In this document: piece by piece, positions 34,506-41,968 of the stretch
How the letters are laid out: each line of letters starts with the position of its first letter
Position numbering within the stretch: the first letter of the stretch is position 1
Source: Mesorhizobium waimense
Lineage (GTDB): Bacteria; Pseudomonadota; Alphaproteobacteria; Rhizobiales; Rhizobiaceae
Assembly (NCBI RefSeq): GCF_003601975.1
Contig: NZ_QZWZ01000009.1
Span: 171,734-235,733, forward strand
Reading direction: 5' to 3'
Length of the DNA stretch: 64,000 nucleotides
The notes under the pieces: model-generated
What the model saw: only the letters and a program-made list of their open reading frames with translations
The model's database searches: none
What the model was told of the DNA's origin: nothing
Made by a program: the position numbers and the translations under genes

Positions 34506-34814
34506 ATGTACGGACTGATCGGCAAGATGCGGGCGGCGCGCGGCCAGCGCGACGCGGTCATGGACGTGCTGCGTGAGACCACAGGCGCCCTGCCCGGCTG
34601 CCTGAGCTACGTCATCGCCATCGACCCGGTCGACGCTGACGCGATCTGGGTCACCGAAGTGTGGACCGATCAGGCAAGCCACAAGGCCTCGCTGCAACTG
34701 CCCGAGGTCCAGGCGGCGATCGCCAAGGCACGCCCTTTCATCGCCGGTTTCGAATTCCAGGTCGAAACCCGCCCCGTCGGCGGTTTCGGGTTGCCAACGG
34801 CCGAGCCCGGCTGA
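34506..34814 (+). CDS. antibiotic biosynthesis monooxygenase-fold protein
   Basis: A 102-residue ferredoxin-like ABM domain (MYGLIGKMRAARGQRDAVMDVL; WVTEVWTDQASHKASL). Members are cofactor-free quinol or aldehyde oxygenases or stress proteins. A GGAGACAAGGGA site precedes the ATG. With the SDR just upstream it could handle a small carbonyl or quinone compound; this is inferred from position only. Confidence 0.8.
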   Translation: MYGLIGKMRAARGQRDAVMDVLRETTGALPGCLSYVIAIDPVDADAIWVTEVWTDQASHKASLQLPEVQAAIAKARPFIAGFEFQVETRPVGGFGLPTAEPG

Positions 34815-34885
34815 CACCTCGGCAGCGGCTGATTCCTCGCTAGACGGGGTTCGCATTTTGGCTCGTCCGGGTCTAAGACGCGGAT

Positions 34886-35974
34886 ATGGACTCCTCGCCA
34901 GACCAGCCCCCCGTCGAGCGCATGGCGCAGTTGCACAGGCGCTGGCAATGGCTGGTCCTGCTGGTTTTCTCGCTCCTGTTCGCCGGCGCACTGGAACTGG
35001 CCGCCCTGCCCGCTGCGCTGCTCATCGGCCCGATGCTGGCGGCGATCCTCGCGGGCACCAACGGCGCGTCGGTGCGCATACCGAAGCCGCTGTTCGGTTC
35101 GGCACAGGCGGTCGTCGGCTGCCTCGTCGCCGCTTCGATCTCCACCGATATCTTTCCCGTCTTTTACCAGGAATGGCCGCTGTTCCTCGGCGTCGTGGTG
35201 GCGACCGTTGCGGCTTCGAGCCTGCTCGGCTGGCTGATCAGCCGCTGGCGCATTCTGCCCGGCACCACGGCGGTCTGGGGCTCGTCGCCGGGCGCGGCCA
35301 CGGCGATGGTGCTGATGGCCGGCGCTTTCGGTGCCGACCAGCGCCTCGTCGCCTTCATGCAGTATCTGCGCGTCATCTTCGTCTCGATGACGGCGGCGCT
35401 GATCGCCAGGATGTGGGTCGATACGTCAGGCATCGAAGTCCCGGCCATCGTCTGGTTTCCGCCGATCGATCCGCAGGCCTTCGCCGCCACCATCGGCATT
35501 GCGCTCGTTGGCGGCCTGTTCGGCAAGCTCTGCAGACTGCCTTCGCCGTTTTTCCTCGGTACCTTCATCGTCGGCTCCATCGTCCATCTCGGCTTCGGCG
35601 TGCCGATGCAGTTGCCGCAATCGCTGCTGGCGGTCAGCTATGCGCTTATCGGCTGGTCGATCGGCCTGAATTTCACCCGGCCGATCCTGCGCCACGCGGC
35701 GCGGGCGTTGCCGCAGATCATCGGTTCTATCGTCGCGCTGATCGCCTTTTGCGGCGGCCTCGCATACCTGATCAGCCATCTGCTCGGCATCGATCCGCTG
35801 ACCGCCTATCTGGCGACCAGTCCCGGCGGCATGGACAGCGTCGCCATCATCGCCGCCGCGGCGCAAAACGTCGACATCTCCTTCGTCATGGCGCTGCAAT
35901 CGGCCCGCTTCCTCGTCGTGCTCTTGATCGGGCCGAGCGTCGCGCGCCTGGTGGCAAGAAGCGTGAAACCATAA
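34886..35974 (+). CDS. AbrB-family (PF05145-type) membrane protein
   Basis: A 362-residue protein with about ten hydrophobic segments. Two related halves carry the family pattern: LPAALLIGPMLAAIL early and GSSPGAATAMVLMAGAFGAD in the first half, with TSPGGMDSVAIIAAA in the second. It is related to E. coli AbrB, named as a regulator but clearly a transporter-like membrane protein, and not to the Bacillus DNA-binding AbrB. The substrate is unknown. ATG 34886 lacks a strong ribosome site. It precedes the siderophore receptor by 169 bp but is probably a separate unit. Confidence 0.82.
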   Translation: MDSSPDQPPVERMAQLHRRWQWLVLLVFSLLFAGALELAALPAALLIGPMLAAILAGTNGASVRIPKPLFGSAQAVVGCLVAASISTDIFPVFYQEWPLFLGVVVATVAASSLLGWLISRWRILPGTTAVWGSSPGAATAMVLMAGAFGADQRLVAFMQYLRVIFVSMTAALIARMWVDTSGIEVPAIVWFPPIDPQAFAATIGIALVGGLFGKLCRLPSPFFLGTFIVGSIVHLGFGVPMQLPQSLLAVSYALIGWSIGLNFTRPILRHAARALPQIIGSIVALIAFCGGLAYLISHLLGIDPLTAYLATSPGGMDSVAIIAAAAQNVDISFVMALQSARFLVVLLIGPSVARLVARSVKP

Positions 35975-36078
35975 GCATTTTCCGCCCCTTGACCTGAGCT
36001 CGGCTGCACCAGAACCGGGTGATTTTTGCTGCCGGGCAACAGTCCGGACAAGTCGTCGCGCAAACACGAGAAATTACT

Positions 36079-36093
36079 TGACTCACATACTCA
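36079..36093. promoter_or_regulatory. RirA-type iron-responsive operator upstream of receptor
   Basis: TGA-CTCACATAC-TCA fits the TGA-N9-TCA iron-responsive operator of rhizobial RirA. It overlaps a TTGACT -35-like element at 36078 and lies 50 bp upstream of the receptor's ATG. This is where repression under iron-replete conditions is expected. Confidence 0.65.
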
Positions 36094-36143
36094 TATTTGA
36101 GAGCGCGGGATCGCAATCAAGCATGAGACAGTGGAGACGAGTA

Positions 36144-38249
36144 ATGCGGACGCTGACGGCAACATGGTGCTGGAGACTGTCATTGCTGGCCGGTACCGCC
36201 CTGCTCGGCCACACCCTGCCGGCCGGCGCACAGGAGAGTGGGGACGCCACCGTGCTCGGCAAGATCGAAGTCAGCGCCGAAAGCGACGAGATCCTGGTGC
36301 AGGACGGCTATGTCGCCAAGAAGGATCGCATCGGCACGAAGCTCGATACGCCGATCACCAAGATCCCGCAGGCGGTTTCGGTCGTCACGCAAAAGCAGAT
36401 CGAGGACCAGAAGCCGCGCACGCTGAACGAATCGCTCGGCTACACGGCCAGTGCCAATCCCAACAGCTTCGGCTTCGACACCCGCTACGACGCCTTTTTC
36501 CTGCGCGGCTTCCAGGCCTTCTACAACGGCATGTTCCGCGACGGGCTACGCCAGTACAACGGCCCCTCTGCCTGGTTCAAGACCGAGCCTTACGGCATCG
36601 AGGGCGTCACCATCCTCAAAGGACCGGCATCCTCGCTTTACGGCATCAGCGGCCCGGGCGGTATCGTCAATGTCGTCACCAAGCGCCCCAAGGACGAACC
36701 GTTCCACGAGATCGAATTGCTGGCCGGCGAGCATAACCGCTTCCAGGCCGCGCTCGATGCGTCCGGGCCGGTGAATGAAGACGGCACTATTCTCTACCGC
36801 TTCACCAGCCTCGGTCGCCTGAGCGAAACCGATCTGGCCGGCTATCCAGACGACAAGCTCTATCTGGCGCCGGCGGTCACCTTCAAGCCGGACGAGGACA
36901 CCAAGCTCACCATCCTCGGCGAGTACTCGAAATCCGTCACCGGCGGCACCGCCGCCTTTTACAATTCGGCCTATGGCGTGCTGTCCAACGTCTATGAGGG
37001 CGATCCGGCCTGGAACGATTTCGACCAGACGCAAGGCCGCATCGGCTATGAGTTCGAGCATCGCTTCAACGACGTGCTGACGGTGCGCCAGAACCTGCGC
37101 TACAACGCCGTCGCCAGCGACATCGAGTACAGCGGCCACTATCCGGACGGCGCGGACTTGAAGCGCTATTGGGGCCACTACACCGAGACCATGAAGAACT
37201 TCGTCGTCGACAACATGGCGCAGTTCGAGTTCGACACCGGCCCGGTCAGGCACACCGCGGTCGGCGGCATCGACTATGCCTGGTCGGACTATGATGCCGG
37301 CAGCGGGATCTCATATGTCTCGGTCGACGACATCAAGTCGGCCGCGGTTCCGCACTATGGCGGGCAGGAGATGAACCAGCTCGGCGTCTACCTTCACGAC
37401 CAGATGGAATGGAACGATCTCACCCTGTTTACCAGCGGCCGCTACGACTGGGTCGACACGACCTCGACCGCCGCCGACTTCACCCAGTCCAGTCAGAAGG
37501 ACAGCGCCTTCTCCGGCCGGCTCGGCCTGTCCTACCAGACCGGATGGGGCATCACGCCCTATGTCAACTATTCCACCTCGTTCTCGCCCAACATCGGCTT
37601 CGTCTTTGACGACGTCACCAGCACTGTCGGCCGGGTCGCGCGCCCGACCATCGCGACGCAAAAGGAGATCGGCGTCAAATACGAGATCCCGGACTACAAC
37701 GCGACCGTCAGCGCCGCCCTCTTCGACATCGACCAGAAGGACGGCGTCGTCTTCGACGCCTCGACCGGCATCAACAAGCAGCGCCAGCTCGACCTCAATT
37801 CGCGCGGCGTCGAACTGGAAGCCAATGCCTCCTTGGACAACGGCTTCAGCTTCATTGCCTCCTACACCTATCTGCGCGTCAAGATCGAGCGCGGCGCCCA
37901 ATTCACCGCCGGCAAGGAACTGTCGGCGACGCCGAATCACATCCTGTCGCTCTGGGGCCACTACCAGTTCGAGAATGGCACGCTGGAAGGGCTGGGCCTG
38001 GGCACGGGCGTGCGTATCGCCGGCTCGAGCTATGGCGACGACACCAACACCTTCAAGAACGAGGCGCGCGCCTTCGTCGACGCTTCGTTGTCCTATGATT
38101 TCGGCTACCGCAATCCGAAGCTCGAAGGCGTGAAGCTGCAGGTCAACGCCAAGAACCTGTTCGACACCCAGAAGACCATCTGCTCGGCCGGCTATTGCTA
38201 CCGCGACGAAGGCCGTTCGCTGTTCGCCAGCCTGCGCTACCGCTTCTGA
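36144..38249 (+). CDS. TonB-dependent ferric-siderophore receptor
   Basis: 701 residues with a signal peptide (residues 1-30, ending PAGAQ). The plug domain (IPQAVSVVTQKQI; LKGPASSLYGISGPGGIVNVVTKRP) is followed by a beta barrel ending in the aromatic LRYRF. It imports a ferric siderophore, probably hydroxamate or catecholate class; the ligand cannot be read. The ATG at 36144 has GGAG 8 bases upstream; ATG 36123 is in frame but less suited to the signal peptide. It is controlled by a RirA-type box and converges with the siderophore-interacting protein gene. Confidence 0.93.
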   Translation: MRTLTATWCWRLSLLAGTALLGHTLPAGAQESGDATVLGKIEVSAESDEILVQDGYVAKKDRIGTKLDTPITKIPQAVSVVTQKQIEDQKPRTLNESLGYTASANPNSFGFDTRYDAFFLRGFQAFYNGMFRDGLRQYNGPSAWFKTEPYGIEGVTILKGPASSLYGISGPGGIVNVVTKRPKDEPFHEIELLAGEHNRFQAALDASGPVNEDGTILYRFTSLGRLSETDLAGYPDDKLYLAPAVTFKPDEDTKLTILGEYSKSVTGGTAAFYNSAYGVLSNVYEGDPAWNDFDQTQGRIGYEFEHRFNDVLTVRQNLRYNAVASDIEYSGHYPDGADLKRYWGHYTETMKNFVVDNMAQFEFDTGPVRHTAVGGIDYAWSDYDAGSGISYVSVDDIKSAAVPHYGGQEMNQLGVYLHDQMEWNDLTLFTSGRYDWVDTTSTAADFTQSSQKDSAFSGRLGLSYQTGWGITPYVNYSTSFSPNIGFVFDDVTSTVGRVARPTIATQKEIGVKYEIPDYNATVSAALFDIDQKDGVVFDASTGINKQRQLDLNSRGVELEANASLDNGFSFIASYTYLRVKIERGAQFTAGKELSATPNHILSLWGHYQFENGTLEGLGLGTGVRIAGSSYGDDTNTFKNEARAFVDASLSYDFGYRNPKLEGVKLQVNAKNLFDTQKTICSAGYCYRDEGRSLFASLRYRF

Positions 38250-38266
38250 CCGACGCCATCCGCGCT

Positions 38267-38282
38267 GCCGCCAAGCGGCGGC
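38267..38282. terminator. hairpin between converging iron genes
   Basis: GCCGCC-AAGC-GGCGGC in the 39-bp gap between the receptor and the siderophore-interacting protein genes. It has no T-run; it probably serves both strands weakly. Confidence 0.45.
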
Positions 38283-38288
38283 GCGGTG

Positions 38289-39365
38289 CTATTCCTCGCC
38301 CTCGTCGTCGCCCTCGGCGCCCCGGCGCCAATAGGCGGTGACCAGGTGTCGGCCGCGCGGCAGGCCCCACTCCTTGCGCACGATCTTGCGGATCTCACGG
38401 AAATCGGCGAATTCGCACGCCGCCCAGACATAGAGCTCGTCAGAGAGCGCAGCTTGATCACGTGCCCGCAGCGCCGCTGGCAACAGGGAGGCGGTGCCGG
38501 GTTCAACGCCTTGCCGGTAAAGCCAGGTGATGGCAATGTTCTGGCCTCCGGCCAGCGGCATCCGGTCCTCCGGGCCATCCACTTCGATGAGCACCTCGGC
38601 GCGGGCTGATGGCGCAAGCTCCTCGAGGATCCTGCCAATGGCGGGAAGTGCCGTATCGTCGCCGACCAGAAGCACGACCTCCGCATCGGGCGCTCCGCCC
38701 CCGCCAGGCCCGATCATGCCGATGATATCTCCGGCTTGCGCATTCTCGGCAAAGGTGGCGGCCGGCGTGTCCTGGCCGGGATGCAGCACGAAGTCGACAT
38801 CGAGCCAGCCGGCGGCGGCGTCCAGAGCCCGGATCGTGTAGACCCGCACGACCAGCGCATCCTTGCCCGAGGGCCACACTAGCAGCCCGTCCGACGCCAT
38901 CGACGGCCAGACCGGCTGCCGGCCGCGCGGCGGCAGCAGCAGCCGCACATGCAGGCCGCCATGCGCAAACCGCCCAAGATCCTTGCCTGAGAAACGAACG
39001 CGCTGCATGTGCGGAGAAATCCGCGTTGCCGACACAACCCTGATCTCGCGGAAGAAGACCGGCGTACCGGCATCGCTGCCATCGCCTAGCCAGCGAATAC
39101 CTTTCGTCGTGCCAAGATGCTCCGAAAAGTGCCCGGCGACAGTCATCTTCATGTAGGACAGGCAGGTCTCGTCCTCCGCCGCAACCCGGATCAGCACGCT
39201 GCCGTCGTCGAGCGTGGCGTTCAACGAGCCGTAATGCATACGGAATTCCCACTGGTCGGCGATGCCAGTGTCGATCTCGAAGTCGCTGTGTTCGGCGCGC
39301 AGCTTGTCCATGACCGGCCGGATCGCATCGTTGCGGATATGGGTTTGCGCGCTCAGTTGCTCCAT
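38289..39365 (-). CDS. siderophore-interacting FAD reductase with DUF2218 N-terminus
   Basis: 358 residues. Residues 1-95 resemble the DUF2218 module found fused to siderophore-interacting proteins. Residues about 105-235 are the FAD-binding barrel (RVVSATRISPHMQRVRFSG) and the rest is the reductase domain (VLLVGDDTALPAIGRIL; WAACEFADFREIRKIVR). It would release iron from imported ferric siderophore by NAD(P)H-dependent reduction in the cytoplasm. ATG 39365 is chosen; upstream in-frame codons look non-coding. A RirA-type box lies 95 bp upstream, matching the receptor gene it faces. Confidence 0.88.
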   Translation of the reverse strand: MEQLSAQTHIRNDAIRPVMDKLRAEHSDFEIDTGIADQWEFRMHYGSLNATLDDGSVLIRVAAEDETCLSYMKMTVAGHFSEHLGTTKGIRWLGDGSDAGTPVFFREIRVVSATRISPHMQRVRFSGKDLGRFAHGGLHVRLLLPPRGRQPVWPSMASDGLLVWPSGKDALVVRVYTIRALDAAAGWLDVDFVLHPGQDTPAATFAENAQAGDIIGMIGPGGGGAPDAEVVLLVGDDTALPAIGRILEELAPSARAEVLIEVDGPEDRMPLAGGQNIAITWLYRQGVEPGTASLLPAALRARDQAALSDELYVWAACEFADFREIRKIVRKEWGLPRGRHLVTAYWRRGAEGDDEGEE

Positions 39366-39459
39366 GGGTGCAGCCTTTCGAATACCGGTTGAAGCGACGC
39401 CGCCCGAGGCGCCGCAACCATCGGCATGCCACAGAGGCGCCGGTGTTTCCACAGAAACA

Positions 39460-39474
39460 TGATGAAAGAAGTCA
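39460..39474. promoter_or_regulatory. RirA-type iron-responsive operator upstream of reductase
   Basis: TGA-TGAAAGAAG-TCA fits TGA-N9-TCA. It is 95 bp upstream of the siderophore-interacting protein start and mirrors the box before the receptor, so the two genes probably form one iron regulon unit. Confidence 0.6.
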
Positions 39475-39626
39475 TATTTTACGAGCGAGCGAATCTCAAG
39501 AATGCAGGCGGATCCTAGGCGATCACCAGGCTCGCGATGGAACGTCGTCCAGTGTGAAGGTCATGTCGCCCTCGCCGCCGGCGTGGTGGCCTCGACAAAG
39601 CACCGGATGGGATCGGGCGTGGTTCA

Positions 39627-40403
39627 TCAGTCCAGGCGGTGCATCAAATCGTCATCCAGCCAACGGCCGAAGAAGTAAACCAGCTGCTTGTGCCACCACG
39701 GCCAGTCATGGCTAACGTCGCCGCCCCAATAGTCGACCCAGGCTGGAATGGACTTGTCGCGCAGTACCTGCTCCAGCGCCCGCGTTTCGACCAGCATCCG
39801 CTCTTCCCAGGCGCCCTGCCCGCAACAGAAGATCAGCCTGAGCGCCTTCAGCCGGCCAAGCAGTTTCTGGTCGACGATCCCAGGCAGATAGTCGAGCGGC
39901 GAGTTGAAGAAAATATTGCCGTCGAGCGCGCCGCCGAAGAAATCGCGGGTCGAGTAGACGCCCGACAGCGCGATCACGCCGCTGGCCAGTTCCGGAAAGC
40001 GGAAGACGAAATTCGACGCGTGGTAGCCGCCCATCGAACAGCCTGAAAACAGCGGCTTCAGTTCGCGCCCGCCATTGGCTTTTGCCGCCGTCGTCAGCAG
40101 TTCCGGCAGCGCTTCTTCGCGCACATAGCGGAAATAGGCCTCGTGGCGGGCGATACGGTCGGCCGGGTCGGCATGCTTGTCGAAGAAGGATTCCGAATCA
40201 ATGCCGTCGAGCGTGAACAGCTGAATGCGGCCGGTGTCGATGAATTCCGAAAGCGCACCGACGCCGCCGGAATCCTCGAACTGGTAGAACCGTCCCTGCG
40301 AGGTCGGGAACACCAAGACCGGCCGGCCGGCATGGCCGTAGCGCTTGTATTCCATATCGCGGCCGAGATTGCGGGCGAAACCCTTGTGATAGGAGACGTC
40401 CAT
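39627..40403 (-). CDS. esterase-family alpha/beta hydrolase
   Basis: A 258-residue esterase D-like hydrolase. The nucleophile elbow is GCSMGGY near residue 121, YKRYGHAGRPVLVFPTSQG is the first core strand and oxyanion region, and the catalytic His lies in GGDVSHDWPWW near the C-terminus. Its start is 4 bp from the ATP-grasp stop, so the two form one operon. Pairs of this kind recur in proteobacteria from memory; the joint product is not known to me. The esterase might trim or release what the ligase makes. Confidence 0.82.
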   Translation of the reverse strand: MDVSYHKGFARNLGRDMEYKRYGHAGRPVLVFPTSQGRFYQFEDSGGVGALSEFIDTGRIQLFTLDGIDSESFFDKHADPADRIARHEAYFRYVREEALPELLTTAAKANGGRELKPLFSGCSMGGYHASNFVFRFPELASGVIALSGVYSTRDFFGGALDGNIFFNSPLDYLPGIVDQKLLGRLKALRLIFCCGQGAWEERMLVETRALEQVLRDKSIPAWVDYWGGDVSHDWPWWHKQLVYFFGRWLDDDLMHRLD

Positions 40404-40407
40404 CGCC

Positions 40408-41574
40408 TCACGCCTTTTCCGCGTGGATGTAGTCGACCGCTTGGCGCAGCGCCTTCGGATCCCTCGAGCGCATCTGATAGGCGTAATGTCCCATGGCGCG
40501 GCTGAAAACCTCTTCGATGGCCTGATGGTGGACGATCTTGTCGCCGTGGGCGGCTAGCACGTCCGCATGGCTGTGCAAATAGGCGAGGTGGCGTTTGCGG
40601 CTGGCATAGGCGGTGAAATACTTGCCTTCATAAGGCCCGCCGGCGGCATCTTTCACCACCATTTCGGCCCACGCCGCATAGACGTCGATGTCGAACGTGT
40701 AGTTGATCGCATCGGTCATCCAGGCGCCCGGCGGACGCATGTTGACCTCGAGCGCGATGACGCGCTTGTCCTTGGTCTCGAACAGCTCGATGTGGAAGAA
40801 GCGCTCGCGCACGTCGAACGCCTTGAGGATCTTCCGGCCCGCCTCCTCCACCGCCGGGCTGATCTCGGGAAAGCAGGTGTAGCTCATGTGGCGATCGCGG
40901 TTGACCACCTCCATGACGCTCTGGTCGTAACGGTGGCTGGCCGCCAGCACCACCTCCCCGTCCCGGTTGACCAGCCCGTCGAAGGTCACCACCAGGCCCT
41001 CGATGAACTGCTCCATGACAAAGGTCACGCCCTCGGGCTTGTCCCTGAAGAACTGGTCGAGCTCCTTCGAGTTGGAGATCTTGAAGGTGTTCGAGGCGCC
41101 GGAGCCGGAATCCGGCTTCACCACCACCGGATAGCCGACGCGTCGGATGAAGGTCATGGCGCCGGCGCGATCGGAGCATTTGCGCTGCGGAATGGTCTCG
41201 ACGCCGCTCTTGCGGAAGAAGGCGCGCATGCGGCTCTTGCGCTTCAGATTCTTCACGAAATCGAGCTTGGTGCCGAAGATGTTGAAGTCGGTGCGGATGT
41301 TGGCCTCGAGTTCCAGCCAGTGCTCGTTAAGCGACTCGAAGCGGTCGATGCGGCCCCATTTGTGGATGAAGTGGCCCATCGCCCGGAACACTGGCTCGTA
41401 GTCCTCCATGTCGGCGACACGGTAATATTCCGACAGCGCCGTCTTCAGTTTTCCGTTCAGCGCTTCATACGGCGCATCGCCGATGCCGAGCACCGTGGCG
41501 CCGGCCTTCTTCAGCCGGTCGCAGAAATCGGCGCCGTTGACCGGAAAATGCGGCGAGAAGAAAACGAAATTCAT
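40408..41574 (-). CDS. ATP-grasp carboxylate-amine ligase-like protein
   Basis: A 388-residue ATP-grasp enzyme. An N-terminal Rossmann-like domain (MNFVFFSPHFPVNGADFCDRL) is followed by the grasp: VGYPVVVKPDSGSGASNTFKI near residue 150, VMEQFIEGLVVTFDGL, and the metal-binding ALEVNMRPPG near residue 285. Such enzymes ligate a carboxylate to an amine or thiol through an acyl phosphate. The substrates are unknown. ATG 41574 has GGGGGAGG upstream. The downstream esterase gene is 4 bp away. Confidence 0.85.
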   Translation of the reverse strand: MNFVFFSPHFPVNGADFCDRLKKAGATVLGIGDAPYEALNGKLKTALSEYYRVADMEDYEPVFRAMGHFIHKWGRIDRFESLNEHWLELEANIRTDFNIFGTKLDFVKNLKRKSRMRAFFRKSGVETIPQRKCSDRAGAMTFIRRVGYPVVVKPDSGSGASNTFKISNSKELDQFFRDKPEGVTFVMEQFIEGLVVTFDGLVNRDGEVVLAASHRYDQSVMEVVNRDRHMSYTCFPEISPAVEEAGRKILKAFDVRERFFHIELFETKDKRVIALEVNMRPPGAWMTDAINYTFDIDVYAAWAEMVVKDAAGGPYEGKYFTAYASRKRHLAYLHSHADVLAAHGDKIVHHQAIEEVFSRAMGHYAYQMRSRDPKALRQAVDYIHAEKA

Positions 41575-41709
41575 GGACGGCCTCCCCCGGCGTCGCTGTA
41601 AAGTCGAGGCGAGTTTGGCGTATTTGCTCCCTATGGGGAAGAGCTTGCGCGTCTTGCCAGGGCGGCGGCCCACTTGCCTCTCATTGTCCGCTCCTGTAAG
41701 AGATCCGCC

Positions 41710-41829
41710 ATGAACACGCGCGCCTCTTCCGTCGCTTCCCGTCCGACCGGCTTTGCCGGCGAGACCGTGCGCGCGCTTGCTTCGACCCTGCTTCTTCTCG
41801 GCCTTATCGGCGATCGCCGGGTTCGCTGA
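41710..41829 (+). CDS. candidate leucine-rich leader peptide upstream of leuA
   Basis: A 39-codon frame starting at ATG 41710 and ending at TGA 41829. The end of the peptide reads STLLLLGLIGDRRVR, with five Leu and one Ile in eight codons just before a hairpin-rich stretch. This fits a leader peptide for attenuation of the leucine biosynthetic gene leuA 139 bp downstream. The ribosome site (AGAG) is weak and the peptide is longer than classic leaders, so the call is tentative. Confidence 0.4.
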   Translation: MNTRASSVASRPTGFAGETVRALASTLLLLGLIGDRRVR

Positions 41830-41873
41830 AGGAGCGCCCGGCGGTCGAACCGCCGCTTACGCGCACGCTCCTT
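41829..41873 (+). promoter_or_regulatory. nested hairpins after the candidate leu leader
   Basis: An outer stem AAGGAGCG (41829-41836) with CGCTCCTT (41866-41873) encloses an inner hairpin CGGCGG-TCGAA-CCGCCG (41839-41855). It begins at the leader stop codon, as attenuators do. No T-run follows, so termination would have to be Rho-dependent or the structure could act otherwise. Confidence 0.4.
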
Positions 41874-41878
41874 GGCAA

Positions 41879-41907
41879 TTGACATCAAGCGAACGAAAAT
41901 CTGGTAA
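41879..41907 (+). promoter_or_regulatory. possible second leuA promoter
   Basis: TTGACA (41879-41884), 17 bp, then TGGTAA (41902-41907) resembles a sigma-70 promoter 62 bp upstream of leuA. If active, part of leuA transcription would bypass the leader. Confidence 0.35.
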
Positions 41908-41968
41908 GGCGCCGCTCGCCACCCATCCGTCTGAAGGCGGATCCGCGAGCCGCCGGGAGAAATGAACG

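Noticed and set aside
36078..36143. TTG 36078 or ATG 36123 as the receptor start
   Set aside because: TTG overlaps the iron box; ATG 36144 has a spaced GGAG and gives a normal signal peptide.
39480..39626. Minus-strand MTFTLDDVPSRAW fragment resembling an SDR N-terminus
   Set aside because: Thirteen codons and then a stop; too little to call a pseudogene.
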